From assembly GCA_009837885.1 (NCBI GenBank), contig VXSP01000012.1:173161-227012 (forward strand): a stretch of DNA of 53,852 nt, given 5' to 3'. Of the stretch, positions 30,855 to 38,628 are shown piece after piece. The translations under genes and the position numbers were made by a program. Every line of letters starts with the position of its first letter. Position 1 is the stretch's first letter. The DNA is from Holophagales bacterium. GTDB lineage: Bacteria > Acidobacteriota > Thermoanaerobaculia > Multivoradales > Multivoraceae. The notes below the pieces were generated by a model. It ran no database searches. It had not been told where the DNA came from and saw only the letters and a list, made by a program, of their open reading frames with translations.

Positions 30855-31568
30855 TCAATCTCGGTCGCCGTTCGGAGGCAAGTTCCCCTCCAACCGCAAG
30901 CAGATTTCGGGGTCGTGTCGAGCGAGGCGCGCAAGACGCTCGTGTAGCGTGGTCCAGAACGCTTTCACGGCATCGAACCAGTACCCCAGATCCTCTTCGG
31001 AAACATAGAAGCCCATGTCCGTCAACGCGGGGAAAACCAAGTCGTCGTCTTCGAATCGGAACAGGCCGGGCCTTCGCTTCCTGAGCGTTCTCACGTCGCG
31101 ACCCGAGGCGTGCTTGACGACGTTCGCGGCGCATCGGAGATCCTCAAGTTGCTTGTCACAGGGCCAGGTTCTGGCATCCAGCCCTGTCCGCTCCTTCAGG
31201 AGCTTCTGGAAGTGGTGAAGGCTCCGGCTCTCCTTTAGTACCTCTTTGCGCTGCTGCTCGAACATGTGATGCAGCCCTACGACGATGGCCTTGGCCGTAG
31301 TCTGTTCAGCGGACTCGATCGTGTCGTGTACATGTAGTCGGGCATCCGCGTCGGCCGCTAGTCCAGAGCCGTCGAGTTCTTCGATCCGCTCGTCGTAGAG
31401 GCGCTGAAACACGGGCAATACGATACCTAGCGCGGCAGCTCTGTACTCCTCTAGGCGGAGGGGGAAATCGCCGATCTGCAGAACCGGGAGGACTCGGACC
31501 GCATCCTGTAGGTCCTGGGCGAGCGGCTGGGACTCGCGCACTGCGTTGGGTGGCGGCTTGGAGGCCAT
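30855..31568 (-). CDS. Hypothetical protein, possibly HEPN-like
   Basis: A 237-residue soluble protein read from ATG 31568; the frame extends 12 codons further, but this ATG is the better start. It is mostly helical with many charged residues. The stretch LEDLRCAANVVKHASGRD has an Arg...Asn...Lys-His arrangement reminiscent of the R-x(4-6)-H signature of HEPN ribonucleases, although the Arg-His spacing is longer than usual. HEPN proteins are frequent in defence and toxin-antitoxin loci, which fits its position between the giant HTH protein and a type I restriction system. No partner antitoxin gene is seen beside it. The family call is tentative. Confidence 0.5.
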   Translation of the reverse strand: MASKPPPNAVRESQPLAQDLQDAVRVLPVLQIGDFPLRLEEYRAAALGIVLPVFQRLYDERIEELDGSGLAADADARLHVHDTIESAEQTTAKAIVVGLHHMFEQQRKEVLKESRSLHHFQKLLKERTGLDARTWPCDKQLEDLRCAANVVKHASGRDVRTLRKRRPGLFRFEDDDLVFPALTDMGFYVSEEDLGYWFDAVKAFWTTLHERLARLARHDPEICLRLEGNLPPNGDRD

Positions 31569-32123
31569 ATCGCTGCAGATGGTACATCGCCTGACCGCGG
31601 GCATTGTCGGGCGGTGCGTCTGGTTTCCCGACGGTCGTGTAGCATCGGCGGCTTAGGTTGAGGTTGGCCGATGGCCCACGCCCCCAGCCGGCGCGGTCAA
31701 GAGTTGCGGCAAGGAGCCGTTGGCGAAGTGTCTTTCCAAGAAGAAGAGGATGGACTCCCTTAGCGCTGTTCTTGCGTCGTTCTCGGCGTCCGCTTCGCTC
31801 AACAGGCCAACTCTGGGCAGGAGGTCCGCCAGCGACCCTCTCTGTGTTCAAGGGACGCAGTGAAATGTAGATGCCCGAGTTCCATCGGGTGACGTTGGAG
31901 CTGCTTCTCGGGAAGATGGCCTTTGGGCGATGGTGAGATCCTAAGGCTAGCCGCTTCCTCTGTGCCGGGCGTGTGGTGGCCCGGCGCGGTGACAGTGAGA
32001 AGCGGTTCTGCTCGCCCGGTAACATGCTGCCGCCCCCTTAGCACTACGGAGACTTGTCGGCGAACCGGTAGGGAACCGCCGGGAGCGCTTTCCGTGGGCT
32101 TTCCACTTAGCCTCAGTCCGCCA
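31569..32123. other. Long intergenic stretch upstream of hsdR, nothing recognised
   Basis: About 555 bases without a convincing gene. Open frames on both strands are short or lack family features. A tiny + strand frame (31871-31936, 21 codons from ATG) is intact but unsupported. It presumably carries the hsdR promoter, but no clear -35/-10 pair or palindrome was identified. It could hold a decayed gene or a small RNA. Confidence 0.4.
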
Positions 32124-34922
32124 GTGCCCCTGACCCCCGAGCAGCGCGCCCGCGAGAAGATCGACCGCCAGCTCGCCGCCGCTGGCTGGGTCGTCCAGGA
32201 CCACCGCGACATGGACATCCACGCCGATACCGGCGTAGCCGTCCGGGAGTACCCGCTCAAGTGGAAGGAGGGCGGCGAAGCGAAGAGCGGGTTCGCCGAC
32301 TACCTCCTCTACGTCGACGGACAGGCGATCGGTGTCGTCGAAGCCAAGCCCGCCGGCCACACGCTCCAGGGCGTCATCCTCCAGTCCCGGAAGTACACCG
32401 AGGGACTGCACCAGTGGGTCCCCGCCTGGCAACGCCCTCTCCCCTTCGCCTACGAAGCGACCGGCGAAGTGACCCAGTTCACGAACGGTCTCGACCCGGA
32501 CCCGCGGAGCCGCGAGACGTTCACCTTCCACCGACCGGAAGAACTGCTTCGGCTCCACCGCCTCGAACCCGAGCAACTGCGAGGCATGCTCCGCCGCTTG
32601 CCGGAACTCGACCAAGGGCGACTCTGGCGTGTGCAGTTCAAGGCAATCCGGAACCTGGAGCGGTCTCTCGCGCACGGCCGGCCGCGCGCCCTCATCCAGA
32701 TGGCGACCGGCAGCGGCAAGACGTTCACGGCCGTGTCGGCGTGCTACCGGCTGGTCAAGCACGCGAAGGCGAAGCGCATCCTGTTTCTCGTCGACCGCAA
32801 CAACCTCGGGCGCCAGACGCTGAACGAGTTCCAGCAGTTCCGGGATCCGTCGTCGGGCTATACCTTCGCCGAGGAGTTCGTGGTTCAGCGCCTGAAGGGC
32901 AACGCGATCGACCCGGCGAGCAAGGTCGTAGTCACGACCATTCAGCGGCTCTACTCCATCCTGAAGGGCGAGGCGGAGTACGACCCGGAGAACGAGGAGG
33001 AGTCCCTGTTCGAACCGGGTCGGTTGCGCGGCGAGGAACCCGTGCCAGTGGAGTACGCGCCGGACCTTCCCATCGAGACCTTCGACTTCATCGTCATCGA
33101 CGAATGCCATCGTTCGATCTACAACGTCTGGCGCCAGGTCGCGGAGTACTTCGACGCGTTCCTGATCGGGCTAACCGCCACGCCGAGCCCGCAGACGGTC
33201 GGTTTCTTCAACAACAACGTCGTCCAGAACTACTCGCACACGAAGGCGGTCGCGGACAGGATCAACGTCGGCTACGAGGTCTACCGGATCAAGACGAAGA
33301 TCTCCGAGAAAGGAAGCACCGTGGAGGCAGGGCGCCACGTTCCCCGGCGCGACCGTCGAACGCGCAGGGTGACACTGGCCGAGATGGAGGACGACCTCAC
33401 ATACACGGCGAATCAGCTCGACCGCGACGTCGTGGCGCCCGACCAGATCCGGCTCGTCGTCCGCACATTCGGGGACCGGCTCTTCACCGAGATCTTTCCG
33501 GGCCGCACCGAAGTCCCGAAGACGCTCGTCTTCGCCAAGCAGGACAGCCACGCTGACGACATCGTCAAGATCGTTAAGGAGGAGTTCGGCAAGGGCAACG
33601 ACTTCTGCCAGAAGATCACGTCCAAGACGACCGGTGCCAAGCCGGAGGATCTGCTGAGCAGCTTTCGGAACTCCTACAACCCGCGTATTGCGGTCACGGT
33701 GGACATGATCGCGACCGGCACGGACGTCAAGCCCCTCGAGTGCCTGCTGTTCATGCGCAACGTGAACTCCGCTTCGTACTTCGAGCAGATGAAGGGCCGG
33801 GGCGTGCGGGTCATCGAACGCGACGATCTGCAGGGCGTGACGCCGGACGCCGATGCGAAGACACATTTCGTGATCGTCGATGCGGTTGGCGTCTGTGAAC
33901 GCGATAAGACGGACTCCAGACCGCTGGAACGCCAGCCCTCCGTCAGCACCGAGAAGCTGCTGCAGATGGCGGCCCAGGGCATGGCCCATCCCGATCTCGT
34001 TTCGAGCCTGGCTTCGCGTCTGGCGCGCCTCGGCCTGCGGGTCGACGAGCGGCAGCGATCGCGCATCGCTCGGGAAGCGGACGGTGCGACTCTGGAGGGG
34101 CTCACCGGAGAGCTCCTGCACAGCATCGACCCCGACGCAACGCGCGAAGCGGCGATTGCCGAGTACGGCTTGGAGGTTGACGCGGAGCCAACCAGCGAGC
34201 AGCTTCTACGAATCGAGCGCGAGCGGATGACCGCTGCTCTCAAGCCGTTCACCCGGCCGGGACTACGGGCCGTGATCGTCGAGATCGGCCGCAGCTTCTT
34301 TCAGGTCATCGACGAGGGCGCGATCGACGAGTTGCTCGGCGCTGGCTCCGATGGAACCGCCGTCGAGAAGGCGCGCTCAAGACTGGACGACTTCAGGCGC
34401 TTCCTTGAGGACAACCGCGATCGGATCGAGGCGCTGCGGATTCTCTACAGCCGCCCGTACCGAGCCGGTCTCCGATTCCGGCACGTCAAGGAGCTTCGTG
34501 ATGCACTGCGGAATCCGCCGCTCGGACTCCCGGACCCGGCTCGCGGCCTTTGGCGGCTGTACGAAACGGCCGAACCCGAGAAGGTGATGGGGGCCGGCGG
34601 GGATGCCCTCGTCGATCTCGTGGCCCTGGTCAGGCACGAGATCAGCCCAGCGGAACCGCTCGCTCCTCTGGCCGACCAGGTCGAGGCGCGTTTCCGGGAC
34701 TGGTTGGCCGAGAAGGAGGGTCGAGGCCAGACCTTCACGCTGGAGCAACGCCGGTGGCTGGACGCGATCAAGGACCACATCGCCAGCAGCCTGGTGATCG
34801 ACCGGGACGACTTCGAGTACGCGCCGTTCAGCCAAATGGGCGGACTCGGCGCGGTGTACGGGGCGTTCGGCGAGGAGCTCGGCGCGGTGTTGGACGAGTT
34901 GAATGAGAGGTTGGTGGCGTGA
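32124..34922 (+). CDS. hsdR: Type I restriction enzyme, R (motor/nuclease) subunit
   Basis: The 932-residue HsdR translocates and cuts unmodified DNA in complex with HsdS and HsdM. The N-terminal nuclease site is intact: Asp59 (GFADYLLYVDG) and Glu73-x-Lys75 (VVEAK). The SF2 helicase motor follows with Walker A (ATGSGKT, 194-200), the DECH box at 326-329, LTATP, and motif VI-like EQMKGRGVRVI. The C-terminal ~350 residues match the EcoEI-type HsdR C-terminal domain that binds the methylase. The GTG at 32124 is chosen because homology begins at LTPEQRAREKIDRQL; the frame is open further upstream but without family features. It overlaps hsdS by 4 bases (GTGA). Confidence 0.95.
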   Translation: MPLTPEQRAREKIDRQLAAAGWVVQDHRDMDIHADTGVAVREYPLKWKEGGEAKSGFADYLLYVDGQAIGVVEAKPAGHTLQGVILQSRKYTEGLHQWVPAWQRPLPFAYEATGEVTQFTNGLDPDPRSRETFTFHRPEELLRLHRLEPEQLRGMLRRLPELDQGRLWRVQFKAIRNLERSLAHGRPRALIQMATGSGKTFTAVSACYRLVKHAKAKRILFLVDRNNLGRQTLNEFQQFRDPSSGYTFAEEFVVQRLKGNAIDPASKVVVTTIQRLYSILKGEAEYDPENEEESLFEPGRLRGEEPVPVEYAPDLPIETFDFIVIDECHRSIYNVWRQVAEYFDAFLIGLTATPSPQTVGFFNNNVVQNYSHTKAVADRINVGYEVYRIKTKISEKGSTVEAGRHVPRRDRRTRRVTLAEMEDDLTYTANQLDRDVVAPDQIRLVVRTFGDRLFTEIFPGRTEVPKTLVFAKQDSHADDIVKIVKEEFGKGNDFCQKITSKTTGAKPEDLLSSFRNSYNPRIAVTVDMIATGTDVKPLECLLFMRNVNSASYFEQMKGRGVRVIERDDLQGVTPDADAKTHFVIVDAVGVCERDKTDSRPLERQPSVSTEKLLQMAAQGMAHPDLVSSLASRLARLGLRVDERQRSRIAREADGATLEGLTGELLHSIDPDATREAAIAEYGLEVDAEPTSEQLLRIERERMTAALKPFTRPGLRAVIVEIGRSFFQVIDEGAIDELLGAGSDGTAVEKARSRLDDFRRFLEDNRDRIEALRILYSRPYRAGLRFRHVKELRDALRNPPLGLPDPARGLWRLYETAEPEKVMGAGGDALVDLVALVRHEISPAEPLAPLADQVEARFRDWLAEKEGRGQTFTLEQRRWLDAIKDHIASSLVIDRDDFEYAPFSQMGGLGAVYGAFGEELGAVLDELNERLVA

Positions 34923-36409
34923 GGGAGCCTTGGCGCATTCCAGCTTCGTGGCGCTGGACCACGCTTGGAGAAGTGACGTCCGTAGTGGGCGGAGGAACGC
35001 CCAAGACCAGCCGAGGGGAGTACTGGAACGGGGATATCCCCTGGATCACGCCTGCCGATCTGTCGGGCTACGAGCGCAAGGAGATACGCAGCGGCGAGAG
35101 GTACATCACCGCAGCCGGCCTCAGGGGCTCATCCGCCCACCTCCTGCCTACGGGCACCGTTCTCTTCAGCTCAAGAGCGCCGATCGGATACGTTGCTATT
35201 GCGGCAACGCCAATGGCAACGAACCAAGGCTTCAAGAGCTTCGTGCCGCCATCCGGGATCGACCCGTCCTTTCTCTACTACTACCTGCGGTCGGCGAAAG
35301 GCCTTGCACTGTCGGCGGCTAGCGGCACTACGTTCAAGGAGCTCTCGAAACGAAGAGCGGCCTTGCTGGTGTTCCCGTTAGCTCCCGTTCCCGAGCAGCA
35401 CCGAATCGTCGCCAGAGTCGACGCCCTCTTCGCCGGACTGAACGACGGTATCGCCGCGTTAGAGCGCTCCGAGACCAACCTGGAGCGCTATCGGGCATCC
35501 GTCCTCAAGGCTGCGGTTGAGGGCCGGTTGACGGAGCGGTGGCGTAGCGAGAATCCACCGGACCAAACCGGCGAGCAGCTTCTCCGGCGTATCCTGGATG
35601 AGCGCCGCAAACGGTGGGAGGAGGAGCAGCTCGCCGCGTTCGCGGCCAAGGGCCGGAAGCCGCCGCGGAACTGGAAGACGAGTTACAAGGAGCCGCTCGC
35701 AGCGGACACCGCTGACCTACCGTCGTTGCCGGAAGGGTGGTGCTGGGCCACGATGGATCAGGTGACGTCAAGGACGATGAACGGCTTCGGAAGACGTTCC
35801 GACACGCCCGGGGGTGAGCCGCGCATGGTCCTGCGGCTTGCCGACGTCAAGAACGGCCGAATCTCTTACTCGAAGCCGCGGTACCTGGACTGCACTCCCG
35901 CTCAGATCGCAAAGTACAAAGTGGGTGCCGCCGACGTGCTCATCATCCGAGTGAACGGAAGTGCCAACTTGGTGGGTCGCTTGGTGGGCTGCGAGGATAC
36001 TCCTCAAGACGTCCTCTTTTGTGACCACTTCATTCGAGCCAAGTGCGTCAATCAAGAGCTCGGACGCTGGCTCCGAACGTACTCCGATTCTGAGGGCTTC
36101 CGATCGAAGATAACAAGGACGAAGGTCTCCAGTGCGGGTCAGCACACGGTGAACCAAGGCTCGATTCTCGCGATTCCAGTGCCGATTCCACCGGAAAGGG
36201 AACGAGTCGAGGTGCGGAAGGCCCTTGGGGCGGGCCTTAGCAAGACCGAGTCAGCTGAAGAGAGCACTGCCAAGGCATCGCGGCTTGTCTCAGTTCTCCG
36301 CCAGTCGATCCTCAAACGTGCGTTCGAGGGCCGCCTCGTCCCTCAGGACTCGAACGACGAGCCCGCTGGGGTCCTCCTGAAGCGCATCCGCGCTGCACGG
36401 GAAGCGTAG
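34919..36409 (+). CDS. hsdS: Type I restriction enzyme, S (specificity) subunit
   Basis: The 496-residue HsdS sets the target sequence of the complex. Two target-recognition domains are visible, opening with IPASWRWTTLGEVTSVVGGG and LPEGWCWATMDQVTSRTMNG. Each is followed by the coiled-coil spacer seen after half-subunits (PEQHRIVARVDALFAGLNDG in the centre and a similar helix near the C-terminus, SILKRAFEGRLVPQ). Length is normal for a two-domain HsdS, predicting a bipartite asymmetric site. The GTG start overlaps the hsdR stop, so R and S are translationally coupled. The specificity itself cannot be predicted. Confidence 0.93.
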   Translation: MREPWRIPASWRWTTLGEVTSVVGGGTPKTSRGEYWNGDIPWITPADLSGYERKEIRSGERYITAAGLRGSSAHLLPTGTVLFSSRAPIGYVAIAATPMATNQGFKSFVPPSGIDPSFLYYYLRSAKGLALSAASGTTFKELSKRRAALLVFPLAPVPEQHRIVARVDALFAGLNDGIAALERSETNLERYRASVLKAAVEGRLTERWRSENPPDQTGEQLLRRILDERRKRWEEEQLAAFAAKGRKPPRNWKTSYKEPLAADTADLPSLPEGWCWATMDQVTSRTMNGFGRRSDTPGGEPRMVLRLADVKNGRISYSKPRYLDCTPAQIAKYKVGAADVLIIRVNGSANLVGRLVGCEDTPQDVLFCDHFIRAKCVNQELGRWLRTYSDSEGFRSKITRTKVSSAGQHTVNQGSILAIPVPIPPERERVEVRKALGAGLSKTESAEESTAKASRLVSVLRQSILKRAFEGRLVPQDSNDEPAGVLLKRIRAAREA

Positions 36410-36495
36410 GTTACGCTGGCTGCGTCCGTCGTGGACCCCGCCGCCGGCAAGGGGGTGAGCGGCGAACTAGACAGCCACCGCACACGGAAGCACCC

Positions 36496-36765
36496 ATGAA
36501 CCCGGTAGCTTCGATGAAGACGACTCGCTACTTCGACGAACAAGTCTCGCGCAAGCGCCCCTACGTCGACGTGGACTTGTGCCGGTCCGTGATCGCCTCA
36601 CCGCTGCGGAGGGAACGCCAGGAGGACGGCCGCATACGCTTCTGGGGCAGAATCAGGCTGTCCGGCGAGGTCACTGACCGAGTTCTCCGCGTCGTGACCT
36701 TGGAGGACGGTGAGACCATCCACAACGCGTTTCTCGATCGCAGCTACCGTGAGGACAGGCAATGA
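36496..36765 (+). CDS. Small DUF4258-like protein paired with DUF2283
   Basis: An 89-residue protein (or 83 from ATG 36514). The core TTRYFDEQVSRKRPYVDVDL, then RIRFWGRI and RVLRVVTLEDGETIHNAFLD, matches a widespread small-protein family normally found directly before a DUF2283 protein. It shares the compact beta-rich layout of DUF4258/RelE-like toxins, so a toxin role is possible but untested. It overlaps the DUF2283 gene by 4 bases (ATGA). The pair interrupts the restriction operon between hsdS and hsdM. Confidence 0.65.
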   Translation: MNPVASMKTTRYFDEQVSRKRPYVDVDLCRSVIASPLRRERQEDGRIRFWGRIRLSGEVTDRVLRVVTLEDGETIHNAFLDRSYREDRQ

Positions 36766-36977
36766 AGTTGCACTACTACCCCGACACGGACAGCCTCTAT
36801 GTGGAGTTCAGGCGCGAACCGAGCGTGGAAACCCGGGAGATCGCTGACGGTCTCAACGTGGACTTCGACGCGAGCGGCAACGTCGTCGGCTTTGACATCG
36901 ACCATGCCGCCGAACGGCTCGAGTTGGCGACCCTGGAGACTCAAGAGCTGCCCGTACGGGCGTACAAGGCGGGCTGA
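36762..36977 (+). CDS. DUF2283 family small protein
   Basis: The 71-residue product has the full DUF2283 pattern: MKLHYYPDTDSLYVEFR, VETREIADGLNVDFDASGNV and VGFDIDHAAERLELATLET. The family is common, small and of unknown function, and is often encoded with the preceding type of small protein in a toxin-antitoxin-like arrangement. Start and upstream stop overlap (ATGA), indicating coupled translation. It is followed 91 bases later by hsdM. Confidence 0.85.
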   Translation: MKLHYYPDTDSLYVEFRREPSVETREIADGLNVDFDASGNVVGFDIDHAAERLELATLETQELPVRAYKAG

Positions 36978-37068
36978 CTACTCCGCCGGCAGTTCGGCCT
37001 CGAGGAAGAGTGACCCGAGCGGAGAGCCGGGAGGCGGTGCTACCGGCTCTCCCGGCGCATAGCGCACC

Positions 37069-38589
37069 ATGTCCGACAACCACACACAACGCATCGTCAA
37101 CAAGGCGTGGAGCTTTGCGCACCTGCTCCGGGACGACGGCTTGTCGTACATGGAGTACACGGAGCAGATCACCTTCCTGCTCTTTCTCAAGATGGCGCAC
37201 GAGAGAACCCAGCCGCCATGGAGCCAGCCTTCGATGGTCCCGGACGGGCTGGATTGGCCGAGCCTGCTGGCGGAAGACGGTGCCGACCTTGAATCGCACT
37301 ATCGCCACATACTGACCGAGCTCTCGCGCGAGGACGGCATGCTCGGGGAGATCTTCCGGCGGGCCCGGCAGCAGATCCAGAATCCCGCGACCCTCAAGCG
37401 GCTCATCGTCGATCTGATCGACCCCGAGGACTGGAGTTCGCTCGCGGCCGACGTGAAGGGCGACATCTACGAGGGCCTGCTCGCGAGGTCCGCCCAGGAG
37501 TCGCCCAAGGGCGCCGGGCAGTACTTCACCCCGCGCGAGCTGATCCGCGCGATCGTCGACGTCATGCGGCCAGGGCCGGACGACACGGTTTGCGATCCTG
37601 CCTGCGGCACCGGCGGTTTCCTGCTTGCTGCTCACGATCATGTTCTGCGGGAGCACGGCAGCACGCTGGACCCCGACCAGAAGCGCCATCTCCGCGGGAG
37701 CTTCGTCCAGGGCATGGACATCGTCCCTGCGACCGCCCGGCTCTGCATCATGAACCTGTATCTGCACGGGATCGATGCGGACCCGTGCCCCGTCCGGTCC
37801 GGCGTGGACAGCCTGGCGAGCGACCCCGGCGGCCAGCGCTTCTCGATGGTTCTGACCAATCCGCCCTTCGGCAAGAAGAGCACCGTCCGGATCGTCAACG
37901 AGGAAGGCGAGTTGGAGACGGAGTCCGACGCCTACGAGCGTCAAGGCTTCTGGACCAGCACGAAGAACAAGCAGCTCAACTTCCTCCAGCACGTGAAGAC
38001 GCTGCTCACGATCAACGGTTCGTGCGCCATCGTTGTGCCCGACAACGTGCTCTTCGAGGGCGGCGCCGGCGAGGTCGTGCGCACGAATCTGCTCCAGCAA
38101 TTCGATGTCCACACGCTGCTCCGGCTGCCGACGGGCATCTTCTACGCCCAAGGCGTCAAGGCGAACGTCCTGTTCTTCGATGCGAAGCCGGCGCGCGAGA
38201 AGGCGTGGACCGAACGTCTCTGGGTCTACGACCTCCGGACCAACAAGCACTTCACGCTCAAGATGAAGCCGCTCCGCCGTTCCGATCTGGACGAGTTCGT
38301 TGAGTGCTACCGCCCGAGCGAGCGCCACACGCGGCAGCCGACATGGAGCGAGGACGACCCCGACGGGAGATGGCGGGCGTACGACTACGAAGAGCTGGTC
38401 GAGCGGGACAAGCTCAATCTGGACCTGTCATGGCTGAGGGACCGTTCACTGGAGGACAGCGACAACCTGCCGGAGCCCGAAGTCCTTGCGGCCGAGATCG
38501 CCGAGGACCTGCGATCGGCGCTGGAGGCGTTCGAGGAGATCGCCGAGGAACTCGGTCGCGACCCGGATGGGATCGGGCAGCAGAGGTAG
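37069..38589 (+). CDS. hsdM: Type I restriction enzyme, M (methyltransferase) subunit
   Basis: The 506-residue HsdM is the N6-adenine methyltransferase of the system. It has the N-terminal HsdM helical domain (IVNKAWSFAHLLRDDGLSYM, then YTEQITFLLFLKMAHE), the SAM-binding motif DPACGTGGF (176-184) and the catalytic NPPF (264-267). Length and order are canonical, and both key motifs are intact, so it should protect the host genome. It is the last gene of the R-S-(small pair)-M set; the 91-base gap before it may hold its own promoter, which would allow methylation before restriction. Confidence 0.95.
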   Translation: MSDNHTQRIVNKAWSFAHLLRDDGLSYMEYTEQITFLLFLKMAHERTQPPWSQPSMVPDGLDWPSLLAEDGADLESHYRHILTELSREDGMLGEIFRRARQQIQNPATLKRLIVDLIDPEDWSSLAADVKGDIYEGLLARSAQESPKGAGQYFTPRELIRAIVDVMRPGPDDTVCDPACGTGGFLLAAHDHVLREHGSTLDPDQKRHLRGSFVQGMDIVPATARLCIMNLYLHGIDADPCPVRSGVDSLASDPGGQRFSMVLTNPPFGKKSTVRIVNEEGELETESDAYERQGFWTSTKNKQLNFLQHVKTLLTINGSCAIVVPDNVLFEGGAGEVVRTNLLQQFDVHTLLRLPTGIFYAQGVKANVLFFDAKPAREKAWTERLWVYDLRTNKHFTLKMKPLRRSDLDEFVECYRPSERHTRQPTWSEDDPDGRWRAYDYEELVERDKLNLDLSWLRDRSLEDSDNLPEPEVLAAEIAEDLRSALEAFEEIAEELGRDPDGIGQQR

Positions 38590-38628
38590 GCACGGGGCGC
38601 TACAGATCTTCCGGTTGCGGGCGGGTGC

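Noticed and set aside
31923..32123. Upstream extension of hsdR
   Set aside because: Homology to HsdR begins just after GTG 32124; the extension has no family similarity.
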